DNA of 64,000 nucleotides from Anseongella ginsenosidimutans. GTDB taxonomy: Bacteria; Bacteroidota; Bacteroidia; Sphingobacteriales; Sphingobacteriaceae. Positions 34,091 to 42,909 of this stretch are shown here, in pieces; the first letter of the stretch is position 1, and each line of letters begins with the position of its first letter. The stretch covers positions 1,178,001 through 1,242,000 of the forward strand of contig NZ_CP042432.1 in assembly GCF_008033235.1 (NCBI RefSeq), read 5' to 3'. Under the pieces are notes generated by a model, which searched no databases, was not told where the DNA came from, and saw nothing but the letters and a program-made list of their open reading frames with translations. The translations under genes and the position numbers were made by a program.

Positions 34091-34915
34091 TTACTTCAAT
34101 TCCTCTATGATATTGTCGATCATCGATGTGAACTGAGGATCGACAATATACTTTTTCGTTGTCTCGTAGGCGGCGATGGCATTTTCTTTCTCTCCCAGCT
34201 GCCGGTAAGCTTCGCCGAGATAGAAATAAACTTCTCCCCCGGGCTGGCTCTCTACTACTGTCAAAAAGCGGTCTCTTGCTTTTTCATACTGCCCGGTTTG
34301 CATGGAAAATTTACCGAGCGTAAGATTAGCCCCGGGATTCCCGGGATCCTTTTCCACTACTCCCAGGAGCAATTGTATGCCCTTCATGGGAGCCGGAGTC
34401 CCTTCTACCGTTACCGCGCCTAAACCGGTTTGAGCATCCAGGTTTTCCGGATCCAGTTGCAGGGCATGCTGGTAAGCACTTAATGCTTTATCTACCAGGA
34501 AAGACCGCTGAATGGTGTCACTCATTGTTTTGTATCCTTCCCTGAGCTGGTCGCCGGCCTTAAGCCAGTTCCCGGCGGTAGGTTGCTTTTCTGCAAGCTC
34601 CATATAGTACAGGCCGCTTACATTGCTGATATTCAGTTCCTCCCATTCACCGGCGAGCTTTTTGAGAAGGGCCGTATCGCCTGGTTTTTCTGCCAGTTCC
34701 TTCTCAATTTCTTCAATCTCAACAAGCAGTGAAGGATTTATGTTTTGCTTTTCAGCTTCCGCCAGTTCGGCCGGGCCGAAAGCAGCTTCTGTTCCCGCCG
34801 GTTCTGAGCTGTTTTCCTCTTCAGGATTGACCAGGCCTTTTACCGGGAGCAGGTATAAGGCGGTTATCAGTATTCCTACTGATAAAATAACTCCTATTTG
34901 TTTTCCTGAAAACAA
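34091..34915 (-). CDS. Tetratricopeptide repeat protein, membrane-anchored
   Basis: A 274-residue protein with one N-terminal membrane helix (about residues 6-24) and at least three TPR motifs in the second half (DKALSAYQHALQLDPENLDAQTGLG, NPGANLTLGKFSMQTGQYEKARDRF, EVYFYLGEAYRQLGEKENAIAAYE). TPRs mediate protein-protein contacts, here probably in the periplasm. It starts three bases after the HU stop and is followed by the basic 29-residue gene and rng. The role is unknown. Confidence 0.85.
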   Translation of the reverse strand: MFSGKQIGVILSVGILITALYLLPVKGLVNPEEENSSEPAGTEAAFGPAELAEAEKQNINPSLLVEIEEIEKELAEKPGDTALLKKLAGEWEELNISNVSGLYYMELAEKQPTAGNWLKAGDQLREGYKTMSDTIQRSFLVDKALSAYQHALQLDPENLDAQTGLGAVTVEGTPAPMKGIQLLLGVVEKDPGNPGANLTLGKFSMQTGQYEKARDRFLTVVESQPGGEVYFYLGEAYRQLGEKENAIAAYETTKKYIVDPQFTSMIDNIIEELK

Positions 34916-34918
34916 GAT

Positions 34919-35233
34919 CTATTTGATTAATTCTGCCTGTGAACTTTTCTTCTTGCTGGAATTCTTTACTTTTTCAACAAATACTTTAGCCGGTTTGAAA
35001 CTGGGGATATGATGTTCCGGAATAATGATAGCAGTATTCTTTGAAATGTTCCTTGCAGTTTTCTGGGCCCGTTTTTTTACAACAAAGCTTCCGAAGCCCC
35101 TCACATAAATATTATTACCTTCGATCATCGAGGTTTTTACCACTTTGAAAAAGGCTTCGATGGTCTCGGCAACATCGACTTTTTCGATCCCTGTTTTGTT
35201 TGCAATTTCTGCAATCACTTCTGCTTTCGTCAT
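34919..35233 (-). CDS. HU family DNA-binding protein
   Basis: A 104-residue histone-like protein. The HU/IHF fold is clear: KAEVIAEIANKTGIEKVDV, the saddle GFGSFVVKKRAQKTARN with the HU signature, and the beta-arm ending IPSFKPAKVF. The C-terminal extension VKNSSKKKSSQ adds Lys/Ser, as often in Bacteroidota HU paralogues. The ATG at 35233 is chosen because it begins MTKAEVI, the standard HU start, and because the promoter at 35283-35311 lies at a fitting distance. It probably bends or compacts the chromosome. Confidence 0.93.
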   Translation of the reverse strand: MTKAEVIAEIANKTGIEKVDVAETIEAFFKVVKTSMIEGNNIYVRGFGSFVVKKRAQKTARNISKNTAIIIPEHHIPSFKPAKVFVEKVKNSSKKKSSQAELIK

Positions 35234-35282
35234 ATTATTATACGTTTGTCCATGATGTAAATTCTTCATTATTTAGGGGTTG

Positions 35283-35311
35283 CGAAATTAGCTCTTTTTA
35301 TTGAAAACAAA
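35283..35311 (-). promoter_or_regulatory. Candidate promoter of the HU-TPR operon
   Basis: On the minus strand a TTTG (35308-35311) is followed after 17 bases by TAATTTCG (35283-35290), seven of eight matches to the Bacteroidota -7 element. Transcription would start about 35 to 45 bases before the HU ATG. Confidence 0.5.
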
Positions 35312-35451
35312 AAGAAACTCTCTGGATTTTGTTTCGGGCTTTACTTCCGGCAGCAGTTTTGCCTGCCTGTAAAGCCCCTTTCCAATACATAGCCCGCACC
35401 CGGATTCCAGGGGAGCAGAGTTAAATTATTTTGCTGAAATTTGCCTCCTCT

Positions 35452-36498
35452 ATGGACTTCGCCAAAATAATTGCAAACTGGTACCGGGCAAACAAACGGG
35501 ACCTGCCCTGGAGGGAGACGAAGGACCCCTACCTGATATGGCTGTCGGAAATAATACTGCAGCAGACAAGAGTAGAGCAGGGCCTCCCTTATTATTATCG
35601 TTTTGCCGAAAGGTTTCCTACTGTCGCTGACCTTGCAGATGCGGACGAAGACCAGGTGATGAAACTATGGCAGGGCCTGGGATATTATTCGCGCGCCCGT
35701 AATATGCATGCTACCGCTAAAACGGTATATCAACAGCGGGGCCGGGCCTTCCCCTCTTCTTACTCCGAGCTGATCCGCCTGAAAGGAATCGGGGAGTATA
35801 CCGCTTCTGCCATTTCTTCATTTGCGGCGAATGAGGCCAGGGCAGTAGTTGACGGAAACGTATACCGCCTCCTTTCCCGGTATTCCGGCGCCGGCATCCC
35901 CATTGACACAACTGCAGGGAAAAAATATTTTTCCGCCCTCGCCGCGGATCTCCTGGACAAAGATGATCCGGGCGTACATAACCAGGCCGTTATGGAGTTC
36001 GGCGCCAGGCAATGCCGCCCTGCCAGGCCCTTCTGTTCTGCATGCCCCCTCGCTTCCGGTTGTGCGGCCCTGAAGGAAGGGAAGGTTGGCCTGCTGCCGG
36101 TAAAGTCAAAACGGCCGCGCACCCGGGAAAGATATTTCAATTACCTGATGATCCGGGACAAGGGACAGATCTGGCTGAACAAGCGGGGCAGCGGAGATAT
36201 CTGGCAAAGCTTGTATGACTTTCCACTTGTTGAAACACCGGCCCCGGTGGACGAGGCCGGCTTATTTCAGCTGGAGGATTTCCGGAAAATTTTGAAAGAC
36301 AGGGAATATTTAGTAATATCAGTTTCTCAAACGCTTAAGCATGTGCTGTCGCACCAGGTGATACATGCCCGCTTCTGGGAGCTGGAATTAAAAGGGTACC
36401 TAAAGCCGGAAAGTAAGTATATTACCGTGGAAGAGAAGGAAATGGAAGCCTATGCGTTCCCTAAATTAATTACAAACTATCTGGAAAATAATCTATAA
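35452..36498 (+). CDS. mutY: A/G-specific adenine glycosylase
   Basis: A 348-residue HhH-GPD glycosylase that removes adenine mispaired with 8-oxoguanine. The catalytic Glu is in LSEIILQQTRV, the helix-hairpin-helix is LKGIGEYTASAI, and the catalytic Asp follows in VVDGNVYR. The iron-sulfur cluster Cys set C-x6-C-x2-C-x5-C is intact near residues 190-206. The C-terminal NUDIX-like domain ends HQVIHARFWEL. The ATG at 35452 starts at the usual position; an upstream TTG at 35431 would add seven residues. ssb follows in the same direction 26 bases later. Confidence 0.94.
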   Translation: MDFAKIIANWYRANKRDLPWRETKDPYLIWLSEIILQQTRVEQGLPYYYRFAERFPTVADLADADEDQVMKLWQGLGYYSRARNMHATAKTVYQQRGRAFPSSYSELIRLKGIGEYTASAISSFAANEARAVVDGNVYRLLSRYSGAGIPIDTTAGKKYFSALAADLLDKDDPGVHNQAVMEFGARQCRPARPFCSACPLASGCAALKEGKVGLLPVKSKRPRTRERYFNYLMIRDKGQIWLNKRGSGDIWQSLYDFPLVETPAPVDEAGLFQLEDFRKILKDREYLVISVSQTLKHVLSHQVIHARFWELELKGYLKPESKYITVEEKEMEAYAFPKLITNYLENNL

Positions 36499-36524
36499 AT
36501 TGTATTTCATCTAATCTTTTTTTT

Positions 36525-37001
36525 ATGTCAGGCATCAATAAAGTAATTTTAGTAGGCCACTTGGGCAAGGATCCCGAGATCAGGCACATGGAAGGCGGCG
36601 TTTCAAAAGCATCTTTTCCTCTGGCTACCTCTGAATTTTATACCAAAGACGGACAAAGAGTCGAACAAACCGAATGGCATAATATTGTAGTATGGCGCGG
36701 ACTTGCGGACATTGCCGAAAAATATCTTCACAAAGGCAAGCTGGTTTACGTGGAGGGAAAACTCCGCACACGCTCCTGGGACGATAAGGAAGGAAACAAG
36801 CGTTACATGACCGAAGTAGTAGCCGATAACTTTACCATGCTGGGAAGACGCAGCGACCACGAAAACCAGGGCGGCAACGAAAGCTACGGCGGTGGCAACA
36901 CAAACCGCGGAGGCTCCGGTAATTCCCGGGACGCCGCCGGGGGCTCCGAAGGCCTCAATGTAAGGGCCGACGACAATCCCGAGGACGATCTTCCATTCTA
37001 G
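36525..37001 (+). CDS. ssb: Single-stranded DNA-binding protein
   Basis: A 158-residue SSB. The OB-fold occupies about residues 4-108 (VILVGHLGKDPEIR, TEWHNIVVWRGLADIAEKYLHKG, YVEGKLRTRSW). A Gly/Asn-rich linker leads to the acidic tip DDLPF that recruits partner repair proteins. It follows mutY in the same direction, and cotranscription is likely. The downstream region is a palindromic noncoding element, then the convergent aspS. Confidence 0.94.
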   Translation: MSGINKVILVGHLGKDPEIRHMEGGVSKASFPLATSEFYTKDGQRVEQTEWHNIVVWRGLADIAEKYLHKGKLVYVEGKLRTRSWDDKEGNKRYMTEVVADNFTMLGRRSDHENQGGNESYGGGNTNRGGSGNSRDAAGGSEGLNVRADDNPEDDLPF

Positions 37002-37410
37002 TGTGGGGAATACTAAATTAATTTACTCCAAACCATCGGCTTCCGCATCAAGATGGTTTTCCCCGCGTGCATCGCCGGATTTACTTTGCCCGGTCTCGCT
37101 CAGGCTGATTTTCGGGGCCCCGATTGCTTTCGCAATCGCCCGAAAATCAAAAGTTGCTCGCTGCGGGCAAAGCAAACTCCCGCTGGCCGGCGCACATGGT
37201 GAGCGCTCTTGATACCAATATTAATACCAGATACAGGCGGGTGGGGCTAACAGGCTTTTGGCAGGTGCGCAGCGCCTGGGATCCTAAAAATCAGCCTGAG
37301 CGAGACCGGGCATGCCGAAACCACACGGGCGCGCCGGTCAAAGCAAATCCGGCAATGCGCGAGGTCATCACGGCGCCGCGATGCGTGCGGCCATCATGCG
37401 CCGTGACGCG
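37002..37410. repeat. Nested palindromic element between ssb and aspS
   Basis: This 409-base convergent spacer has no credible ORF and several layers of pairing. A perfect 25-base inverted repeat (37088-37112 and 37287-37311) encloses a strong hairpin at 37107-37148 (GATTTTCGGG/CCCGAAAATC, upper stem CGATTGC/GCAATCG). An imperfect outer pair lies at about 37071-37088 and 37339-37355. A separate nine-base stem TCACGGCGC/GCGCCGTGA stands at 37368-37406, next to the aspS stop. The layout resembles the element between argC and proC, with similar GATTTT...AAAATC hairpins. A REP- or MITE-like mobile sequence or a structured RNA is possible. Confidence 0.7.
37368..37406 (-). terminator. Hairpin after aspS
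   Basis: Perfect nine-base arms (TCACGGCGC and GCGCCGTGA) enclose a 21-base loop. They begin five bases after the aspS stop. There is no T-run on the minus strand, so termination is inferred from position only. It may be part of the adjacent palindromic element. Confidence 0.35.
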
Positions 37411-39171
37411 TTATTTAACGTTGATCTGCAGCTCGTCCAGTTGTTCTTTGGAAATGCGCGAGGGAGAATCAATCATTACGTCGCGGCCGGAATTATTTTT
37501 GGGGAAGGCGATCACGTCGCGGATAGAGTCCAGGCCGGAAAAGATCGCGCAAAGGCGGTCGAATCCGAAGGCAATGCCGCCATGAGGGGGAGCGCCGAAC
37601 TCGAAAGCGTCCATCAGGAAGCCGAATTGGGACTGGGCGTCTTCCGGGCTGAAGCCCAGTACGTTGAACATCTTTTGCTGCAGGGTTTTGTCATGGATCC
37701 TGATAGAACCTCCGCCTACTTCATTGCCGTTAATTACCATATCATAGGCATTGGCGCGGACGCGGCCCGGGTCGCTTTCCAGTAAATGGATGTCCCCGGG
37801 TACAGGCGAGGTAAAGGGATGGTGCATGGCGTGCCAGCGGGCGGTTTCTTCGTCCCATTCCAGCAGGGGGAAGTCTACCACCCAAAGCGCCTGGAAAGTA
37901 TCTTTGGGACGCAGCCCCAGGCGGTTGCCCATTTCAAGGCGGAGTTCAGAAAGCGCTTTCCGGGTTTTGGCGGGCTCGCCGGCAAGCACAAGCATCAGAT
38001 CGCCTTCACGCGCCCCGAAAGCCTGCACCCATTTCTGCAGGTCGTTTTCATCGTAAAACTTATCGACAGACGATTTTACCGTGCCGTCATTATTATAACG
38101 GGCGTAGACAAGGCCTGTAGCTCCTATCTGCGGGCGTTTTACCCATTCGGTAAGCTCGTCCAGCTGTTTGCGGGTATAACCGGCAGCGCCTTCCACGCAA
38201 ATACCAGCTACCAGTCCTGCATCATCGAATACCTTGAACCCTTTTCCGCCGGTAAGGTCTGTTTCGCCCAAAGTGCTTTTCAGCTCTGTGAAAGTCATTC
38301 CGAAGCGGGTATCGGGTTTGTCGTTGCCATATTTCCGCATAGCATCGGCATAAGATATATGAGGCAGATGGCCAATGTCGCGGCCTTTTATTTCCCTGAA
38401 AAGATGGTTGATCAGCCCTTCGAACGTTTGAAGTATGTCATCCCGCGTAACGAAGGACATTTCACAATCAATCTGGGTGAATTCTGGCTGCCTGTCGGCC
38501 CGCAGGTCCTCGTCGCGGAAGCATTTTACAATCTGGAAGTAACGGTCCATGCCCGATACCATGAGCAGCTGCTTGAATGTTTGCGGAGATTGGGGCAAGG
38601 CATAGAACTCGCCCGGATTCATCCGGCTCGGCACGACGAAATCCCTGGCTCCTTCCGGGGTAGATTTGATCAGTACCGGCGTTTCCACTTCAATGAAGTC
38701 CTGGCGGTCCAGGTAACGGCGGGTTTCCGCTGCCAGTTTATGCCTGATCTCCAGGTTTTTACGGACAATTCCCCTCCTCAGGTCAAGATAACGGTATTTT
38801 GCCCTAAGGTCTTCGCCGCCGTCGGTTTCGTCTTCAATTATAAAAGGCGGAACCTTTGAAACGTTCAGTACTTCCAGTTCGCTTGCCTTTATTTCAATAT
38901 CGCCCGTAGGCATTTTCGGGTTCTTATTGCTTCGTTCAACAACCGTTCCGCGGGCCTTAATTACAAACTCCCGGCCTAACTCCCTTGCGCGGGAGCAAAG
39001 TTCCGGGTTGTCTTCCATATTAAATACCAGTTGTGTGAGGCCGTAGCGGTCACGAAGGTCAATGAAAGTCATTCCCCCAAGATCGCGGGAACGCTGCACC
39101 CAGCCACAAAGAGTTACATCCGTATTAAGGTTTTCGAGGTTGAGTTCGCCGCAGGTATGGGTACGTAGCAT
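37411..39171 (-). CDS. aspS: Aspartyl-tRNA synthetase
   Basis: A 586-residue class II synthetase. The N-terminal OB-fold ([23 protein letters not shown]) binds the anticodon. Motif 2 is around [18 protein letters not shown], the bacterial GAD insertion domain lies between, and motif 3 is GGIAFGFDR. Length is normal for bacterial discriminating enzymes, and no asparaginyl-type features are seen. The gene is alone on the minus strand, with a good promoter just upstream. Confidence 0.96.
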   Translation of the reverse strand: MLRTHTCGELNLENLNTDVTLCGWVQRSRDLGGMTFIDLRDRYGLTQLVFNMEDNPELCSRARELGREFVIKARGTVVERSNKNPKMPTGDIEIKASELEVLNVSKVPPFIIEDETDGGEDLRAKYRYLDLRRGIVRKNLEIRHKLAAETRRYLDRQDFIEVETPVLIKSTPEGARDFVVPSRMNPGEFYALPQSPQTFKQLLMVSGMDRYFQIVKCFRDEDLRADRQPEFTQIDCEMSFVTRDDILQTFEGLINHLFREIKGRDIGHLPHISYADAMRKYGNDKPDTRFGMTFTELKSTLGETDLTGGKGFKVFDDAGLVAGICVEGAAGYTRKQLDELTEWVKRPQIGATGLVYARYNNDGTVKSSVDKFYDENDLQKWVQAFGAREGDLMLVLAGEPAKTRKALSELRLEMGNRLGLRPKDTFQALWVVDFPLLEWDEETARWHAMHHPFTSPVPGDIHLLESDPGRVRANAYDMVINGNEVGGGSIRIHDKTLQQKMFNVLGFSPEDAQSQFGFLMDAFEFGAPPHGGIAFGFDRLCAIFSGLDSIRDVIAFPKNNSGRDVMIDSPSRISKEQLDELQINVK

Positions 39172-39196
39172 ATATAAGGGAATTTGAAAATTGTTG

Positions 39197-39230
39197 CAAA
39201 AGTATCAAAAAAAAAATTCATCAGGTGCAA
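39197..39230 (-). promoter_or_regulatory. Candidate promoter of aspS
   Basis: On the minus strand TTG (39228-39230) is followed after 23 bases by TACTTTTG (39197-39204), an exact TAnnTTTG. Transcription would start about 20 bases before the aspS ATG. Confidence 0.6.
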
Positions 39231-39288
39231 CGTTTTCCAGGCTCGCGTTGTCTTTATAACAGTTAACCGATAAAGAAAACAGCGAGCA

Positions 39289-39849
39289 TTGGAAAAAACC
39301 ACGCCCGGGTACTACGATGAACTTGTGGAAGGATGCCTGAAGGGAGACCGGAAGGCACAGCACCGCTTTTACCGGAAATACGCCCGCAGCATGTATAATG
39401 TATGCCTGCGCATCGTAGATCACAGCGGTGAGGCGGAAGATATTCTCCAGGAATCTTTCATTGATGCCTTTGACCGGCTGAAAGAATTCCGGATGGAGGC
39501 AAGCGTGGGATCCTGGCTGAAAAGGATCGTTATCAATAATTCGGTCAACTGGTTAAGAAGAAGGAGGATCAACTGGGTGGATATAGACGGGGAAGAGCTT
39601 GAAATTGAAGAACAGGAACAGGACTGGGATGAGATCGACATGCAGGTGCAGGCTATAAGGGAAGGGATCCGGAAACTGTCGGACGGTTACAGGGTCGTAT
39701 TGTCCCTCTACCTGCTGGAAGGATACGATCATGAAGAGATAGGCAGTATACTGCATATTAATGAAGCAAGCTCCCGGTCGCAGTACCTGAGAGCAAAACG
39801 AAAATTATTGGAAATTCTTAAATGCAGGCAATATGAACGACAGGCTTAG
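39289..39849 (+). CDS. ECF-type RNA polymerase sigma factor
   Basis: A 186-residue sigma-70 family factor of the extracytoplasmic-function type. Region 2 reads YRKYARSMYNVCLRIVDHSGEAEDILQESFIDAFDRL. Region 4 contains DGYRVVLSLYLLEGYDHEEIGSILHINEASSRSQYLRAKRKL. The linker is acidic (WVDIDGEELEIEEQEQDWDE). A TTG start at 39289 is used; no in-frame ATG fits. Its stop overlaps the start of the next gene by 17 nt, and that gene looks like an anti-sigma factor, so the pair is expected to respond to an envelope signal. Confidence 0.9.
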   Translation: MEKTTPGYYDELVEGCLKGDRKAQHRFYRKYARSMYNVCLRIVDHSGEAEDILQESFIDAFDRLKEFRMEASVGSWLKRIVINNSVNWLRRRRINWVDIDGEELEIEEQEQDWDEIDMQVQAIREGIRKLSDGYRVVLSLYLLEGYDHEEIGSILHINEASSRSQYLRAKRKLLEILKCRQYERQA

Positions 39850-40390
39850 GCATTTTATTGATAATCACCGCGGGGAATTTGACGTACATGAACCGCCTCA
39901 GCGGGTTTGGAAAAATATTGAAAAGGAGTTTTTCCCCCGGCAGCGGTTTTTTTCGCCTTTTTTTTCCGTCCTGAAGGTAGCGGCGGTAATCGCGGTATTG
40001 CTGACAGTAAGTTTCCTGGCGGTCCGTCAGCTGATGAGACTGGTGGAGCCTGAGGAACGCATAGTAAATAATATTAACCCCTCCGCCGCGAGGCAGCAGG
40101 CACAGTACATTTCGCTGATAGAAACCAAGCGTTCGGAGTTAAGGCAGCTTCAGCAGAGCGAACCGGAACTATATGCTGAGTTCGCTGAAGAAATTGAAAG
40201 CCTGGAAACAGGTTATGCCAGCCTGAAATCCCAACTCACGGCAGCTCCCGACCAGGCCCTGGTACTGGAAGCGATGATCCAGAACCTGCGGTACCAGATA
40301 GAACTGTTGAACCGGCAGCTGGAAATTATTCAGAAGATAAACGAGGCAAAAAAGGAAAGAGGTTATGAAGAATCTTCCGCGAATATTTAA
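39833..40390 (+). CDS. Probable anti-sigma factor
   Basis: A 185-residue protein with one membrane helix at about residues 43-65 (VLKVAAVIAVLLTVSFLAV). The short N-terminal cytoplasmic part (residues 1-40) could hold the sigma factor. The C-terminal part is largely a Gln/Leu/Glu-rich coiled coil (about residues 85-175). It is coupled to the ECF sigma gene by a 17-nt overlap and overlaps the GIN-type gene by 26 nt. No classical ASD zinc motif is seen. Anti-sigma function is inferred from topology and position. Confidence 0.7.
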   Translation: MNDRLRHFIDNHRGEFDVHEPPQRVWKNIEKEFFPRQRFFSPFFSVLKVAAVIAVLLTVSFLAVRQLMRLVEPEERIVNNINPSAARQQAQYISLIETKRSELRQLQQSEPELYAEFAEEIESLETGYASLKSQLTAAPDQALVLEAMIQNLRYQIELLNRQLEIIQKINEAKKERGYEESSANI

Positions 40391-41282
40391 GGGATCTGTT
40401 TTACTGGCTGCCATCTTGCTTGCCGGAGCGCCTCTTGCGCTTGCCCAGTCCAAGAAGTTCAGTAAAACTTACCCGGCTTCTTCCGGCGCCTCGCTTTCCA
40501 TTAACAACCAGTTCGGAAATGTGATCATACACACCTGGAATAAGAACGAGGTGCAGGCGGATGTCAGTGTGGTGGTGAACCATGGGAACGAGCGAAAAGC
40601 GCAGGAACTCCTGGATGCTATTAATATCAGTTCAGCCATGCAGGGGAATGAGATAAGCTTCAAAACTTCCATTGGAAAGGATAAGCTTAATCTCAAGGGA
40701 AATGCTTCCATGCAGGTGAACTACGAAGTGTACCTGCCTGTTGATATCAGGCTGGATCTTGCGAACAAGTTTGGCAATACCGTCCTTCCCAACCTGAAAG
40801 GCAGTACACAGATAAAACAATCCTTCGGGAACCTGGAAACCGGTAACCTTACCGGTGAGGAAAACGAGCTGTCCGTGGAGTTTAGTGAGGGCTCTATCAA
40901 GATAGGTAACGTAAAGAACCTGGATGCGACATTTAGTTTTTCCAGCATTGCCATTGCCGGCTTAACCGGGCAAGCGGAAATTGACGTCCGGCATTGCGGG
41001 AAATTCGAACTGGGCGCGGGTTCGGGGTTGAACAGCCTGGAACTGGACGCTGAATACTCGGATGTTGATATTGAACTGGCCGAAGATCTGAGTGCGCAAT
41101 TTGATGTTTCTACCAATTTTGGCAACTTCAGGTATGGCAGCAGAATACATATTGACGAACCTGAAGAAAAGGAAGAAAGCCGGGGCCCGAAATTCAATTT
41201 CAATTATACAGGGACTATCGGCAAAGGCGGGAACTGTCTCCTTTCCATCGATTCGGATTTTAGTACCATAAACTTTCGTTGA
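40365..41282 (+). CDS. Secreted GIN/DUF4097-type beta-helix protein
   Basis: A 305-residue exported protein. The signal peptide (about residues 1-27, ending ALAQ) is followed by repeated short beta strands (SINNQFGNVIIHTW, DIRLDLANKFGNTVLPNL, SFGNLETGNL, TNFGNFRYGS) with the periodic NxFGN spacing of a right-handed beta-helix, as in the Bacteroidota DUF4097/GIN family. Such proteins are predicted adhesins or surface sensors. It overlaps the probable anti-sigma gene by 26 nt, so the three genes form a unit in which the sigma factor could control, or be controlled by, this surface protein. Confidence 0.85.
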   Translation: MKNLPRIFKGSVLLAAILLAGAPLALAQSKKFSKTYPASSGASLSINNQFGNVIIHTWNKNEVQADVSVVVNHGNERKAQELLDAINISSAMQGNEISFKTSIGKDKLNLKGNASMQVNYEVYLPVDIRLDLANKFGNTVLPNLKGSTQIKQSFGNLETGNLTGEENELSVEFSEGSIKIGNVKNLDATFSFSSIAIAGLTGQAEIDVRHCGKFELGAGSGLNSLELDAEYSDVDIELAEDLSAQFDVSTNFGNFRYGSRIHIDEPEEKEESRGPKFNFNYTGTIGKGGNCLLSIDSDFSTINFR

Positions 41283-41289
41283 GGATTAA

Positions 41290-41305
41290 TCACACACACA
41301 CACAC
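41290..41305. repeat. CA dinucleotide run
   Basis: About seven CA units just after the GIN-type gene. It lies outside coding sequence and may be length-variable between isolates. Confidence 0.5.
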
Positions 41306-41334
41306 TTTCAGCGGATTTTTTTGATTTCTTTTCC

Positions 41335-41363
41335 AGCCAAGCCTTTGCGGGTTTGGCTTTTTT
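41335..41363 (+). terminator. Intrinsic terminator before the TerC gene
   Basis: AGCCAAGCC pairs with GGTTTGGCT across a short loop, and six T follow. It lies 50 bases after the GIN-type gene and ends 28 bases before the TerC ATG, so it should end the sigma-factor operon. Confidence 0.6.
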
Positions 41364-41391
41364 CATTAGTTTGGAACCAAATTTTTTAAAT

Positions 41392-42147
41392 ATGGAATGG
41401 ATCGCTAACCCCGAGATATGGGTATCCCTGCTGACGCTGACAGTCCTGGAGATAGTGCTGGGAATTGATAATATTGTTTTTATTTCCATTCTGGCCGGGA
41501 AGCTCCCTAAGGACCAGCAAGCTAAGGCAAGGAACTGGGGCCTGGGGCTTGCCATGTTTACCCGCATCCTGCTGCTGTTTTCCATCACCTGGGTAATGAG
41601 CCTTACGGCGCCATTGTTCGGCGTGCTGGGACAGGAAATTTCAGGCCGGGACCTCATCCTTCTGGCTGGCGGCCTGTTCCTGATCTATAAAAGTACCGTG
41701 GAGATTCATGAGAAGCTGGAGGGAGAAGAAGGGGAGAAAGATAAGAAGGTCGCCCATTCCTTTGCAGGAGTTATCTCGCAGATCCTTCTGCTTGACATCG
41801 TCTTTTCCCTCGATTCTGTGATTACCGCCGTAGGTATGGCGGATGAATTATGGGTGATGATCACAGCAGTGGTGATAGCCGTGGGCATCATGATGTTTTC
41901 TGCCGGGCCCATCAGCCGGTTCGTGGAAAAGCATCCGACGGTGAAAATGCTGGCCCTCAGTTTCCTGGTTCTTATCGGTGTTTCACTTATCGCCGAAGGA
42001 TTAGAGCAACATATTCCGAAAGGCTATATTTACTTTGCAATGGCCTTCTCCATTATGGTGGAAGTGCTGAACCTGCGGATGAAGAAAACCACGGTTAAAC
42101 CCGTACAGCTGCGCGATAAATACGACAAGAGCGACCTGAACAGCTAA
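41392..42147 (+). CDS. TerC family integral membrane protein
   Basis: A 251-residue protein with seven to eight membrane helices and the TerC signatures LEIVLGIDNIVFISIL near the N-terminus and LLDIVFSLDSVITAVGM near residue 140. Conserved Asp residues in the helices suit metal-ion movement; family members (Alx, TerC) export manganese or help tellurite resistance and metal loading of exoenzymes. The ATG at 41392 is chosen because the preceding in-frame region is the terminator hairpin. A small DUF2007 gene follows after three bases. Confidence 0.92.
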   Translation: MEWIANPEIWVSLLTLTVLEIVLGIDNIVFISILAGKLPKDQQAKARNWGLGLAMFTRILLLFSITWVMSLTAPLFGVLGQEISGRDLILLAGGLFLIYKSTVEIHEKLEGEEGEKDKKVAHSFAGVISQILLLDIVFSLDSVITAVGMADELWVMITAVVIAVGIMMFSAGPISRFVEKHPTVKMLALSFLVLIGVSLIAEGLEQHIPKGYIYFAMAFSIMVEVLNLRMKKTTVKPVQLRDKYDKSDLNS

Positions 42148-42150
42148 GTC

Positions 42151-42444
42151 ATGGCAGAAAACAAACTCATCGAACTGCGAAAGTTCGATAACGCGGGAAC
42201 TGCTCATATCATAAAAGCGCATCTCGAAAGCGCGGGTATTCATTGCATGCTGGCAGGAGAGGACTCACTTGGTTTTCAGCCAATTCTTACCTCGCCAACA
42301 GGTGGCATCCGCCTGCTTGTCCTGGAACCGGACCTGAAAAGAGCCCTGGCGGTCCTGGCCGGGGAAGACCCGGATGAAGGCGAGGATCGTGATTCCTGGG
42401 ATACTGATCGTTACGAGGATCCCGATGACGCAACAGGAACTTAG
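42151..42444 (+). CDS. DUF2007 domain protein (putative signal transducing protein)
   Basis: A 97-residue cytoplasmic protein. The fold is a short beta-alpha-beta unit with the DUF2007 pattern (FDNAGTAHIIKAHLESAGIHCMLAGED, GGIRLLVLEPDLKRALAVLAGE). The C-terminal tail is very acidic. The family is related to PII/GlnB-like regulators by structure, but no function is established. It is read after TerC, and its stop overlaps the stop of the convergent META-type gene by four bases. Confidence 0.8.
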   Translation: MAENKLIELRKFDNAGTAHIIKAHLESAGIHCMLAGEDSLGFQPILTSPTGGIRLLVLEPDLKRALAVLAGEDPDEGEDRDSWDTDRYEDPDDATGT

Positions 42445-42869
42445 TCAGCCTCCCCTTTCTTAAATTCCAGTACGGGAACGGCATTGCTAAGCAAGGTAAG
42501 CGCGCTTCCGTTTTGAGATACAACGAAATGCGTTACCTCGCTCAGCCGGCCAAGGTATTGACCTTCCAGTTCCTGGGATTGCTCGCAAAACATTTTAGTG
42601 GAACCCAGTCCTGAAAAGGAAAGCGAATCAGCGCTTAATGAATAGGTGCCAAAGAATTGGTTGCATCCAGCAAAACCGTTTGCTTTTGAACCGCTTTCCT
42701 CAAAGAGCAGCGTAGGTTCCTTCAGCGCTGAATCAATCGTTTCCTGGTTAATGGAAACCAGTTCCCAGGGAGTATTCAGCAGTTCTTTATGGCTGTAATC
42801 TTCATTGCGGCTACAGGTTTGCTGCAGTATCAGCAGCAAGCCCAGCATGCTTAATTGTAAAAAGTGCAT
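42441..42869 (-). CDS. META/HslJ-type lipoprotein
   Basis: A 142-residue exported protein with a hydrophobic N-terminus and a Cys near residue 19 (ILQQTCS) that could be lipidated, although the residues before it are not a standard lipobox. The META domain follows (TPWELVSI, GFAGCNQFFGTYSL, CEQSQELEGQYLGRLSEV). Such domains are found in heat- and motility-linked secreted proteins, and the function is unclear. The start at 42869 removes eleven residues of an upstream extension that has no hydrophobic character. It overlaps the convergent DUF2007 gene by four bases at the stop codons. Confidence 0.8.
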   Translation of the reverse strand: MHFLQLSMLGLLLILQQTCSRNEDYSHKELLNTPWELVSINQETIDSALKEPTLLFEESGSKANGFAGCNQFFGTYSLSADSLSFSGLGSTKMFCEQSQELEGQYLGRLSEVTHFVVSQNGSALTLLSNAVPVLEFKKGEAD

Positions 42870-42909
42870 TTGCGTAGTTTTCGAAACACACCGCAAATTC
42901 AATGCCCTT

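Noticed and set aside
37002-37410. Small ORFs in the ssb-aspS spacer
   Set aside because: They cross the nested palindromes, have no conserved features and change frame with the repeat arms. A structured noncoding element explains the sequence better.
37786-38859. 357-residue ORF antisense to aspS
   Set aside because: It is entirely inside aspS and shows no family features.
42869-42902. Longer start for the META-type lipoprotein
   Set aside because: The added eleven residues are polar and would bury the signal peptide.
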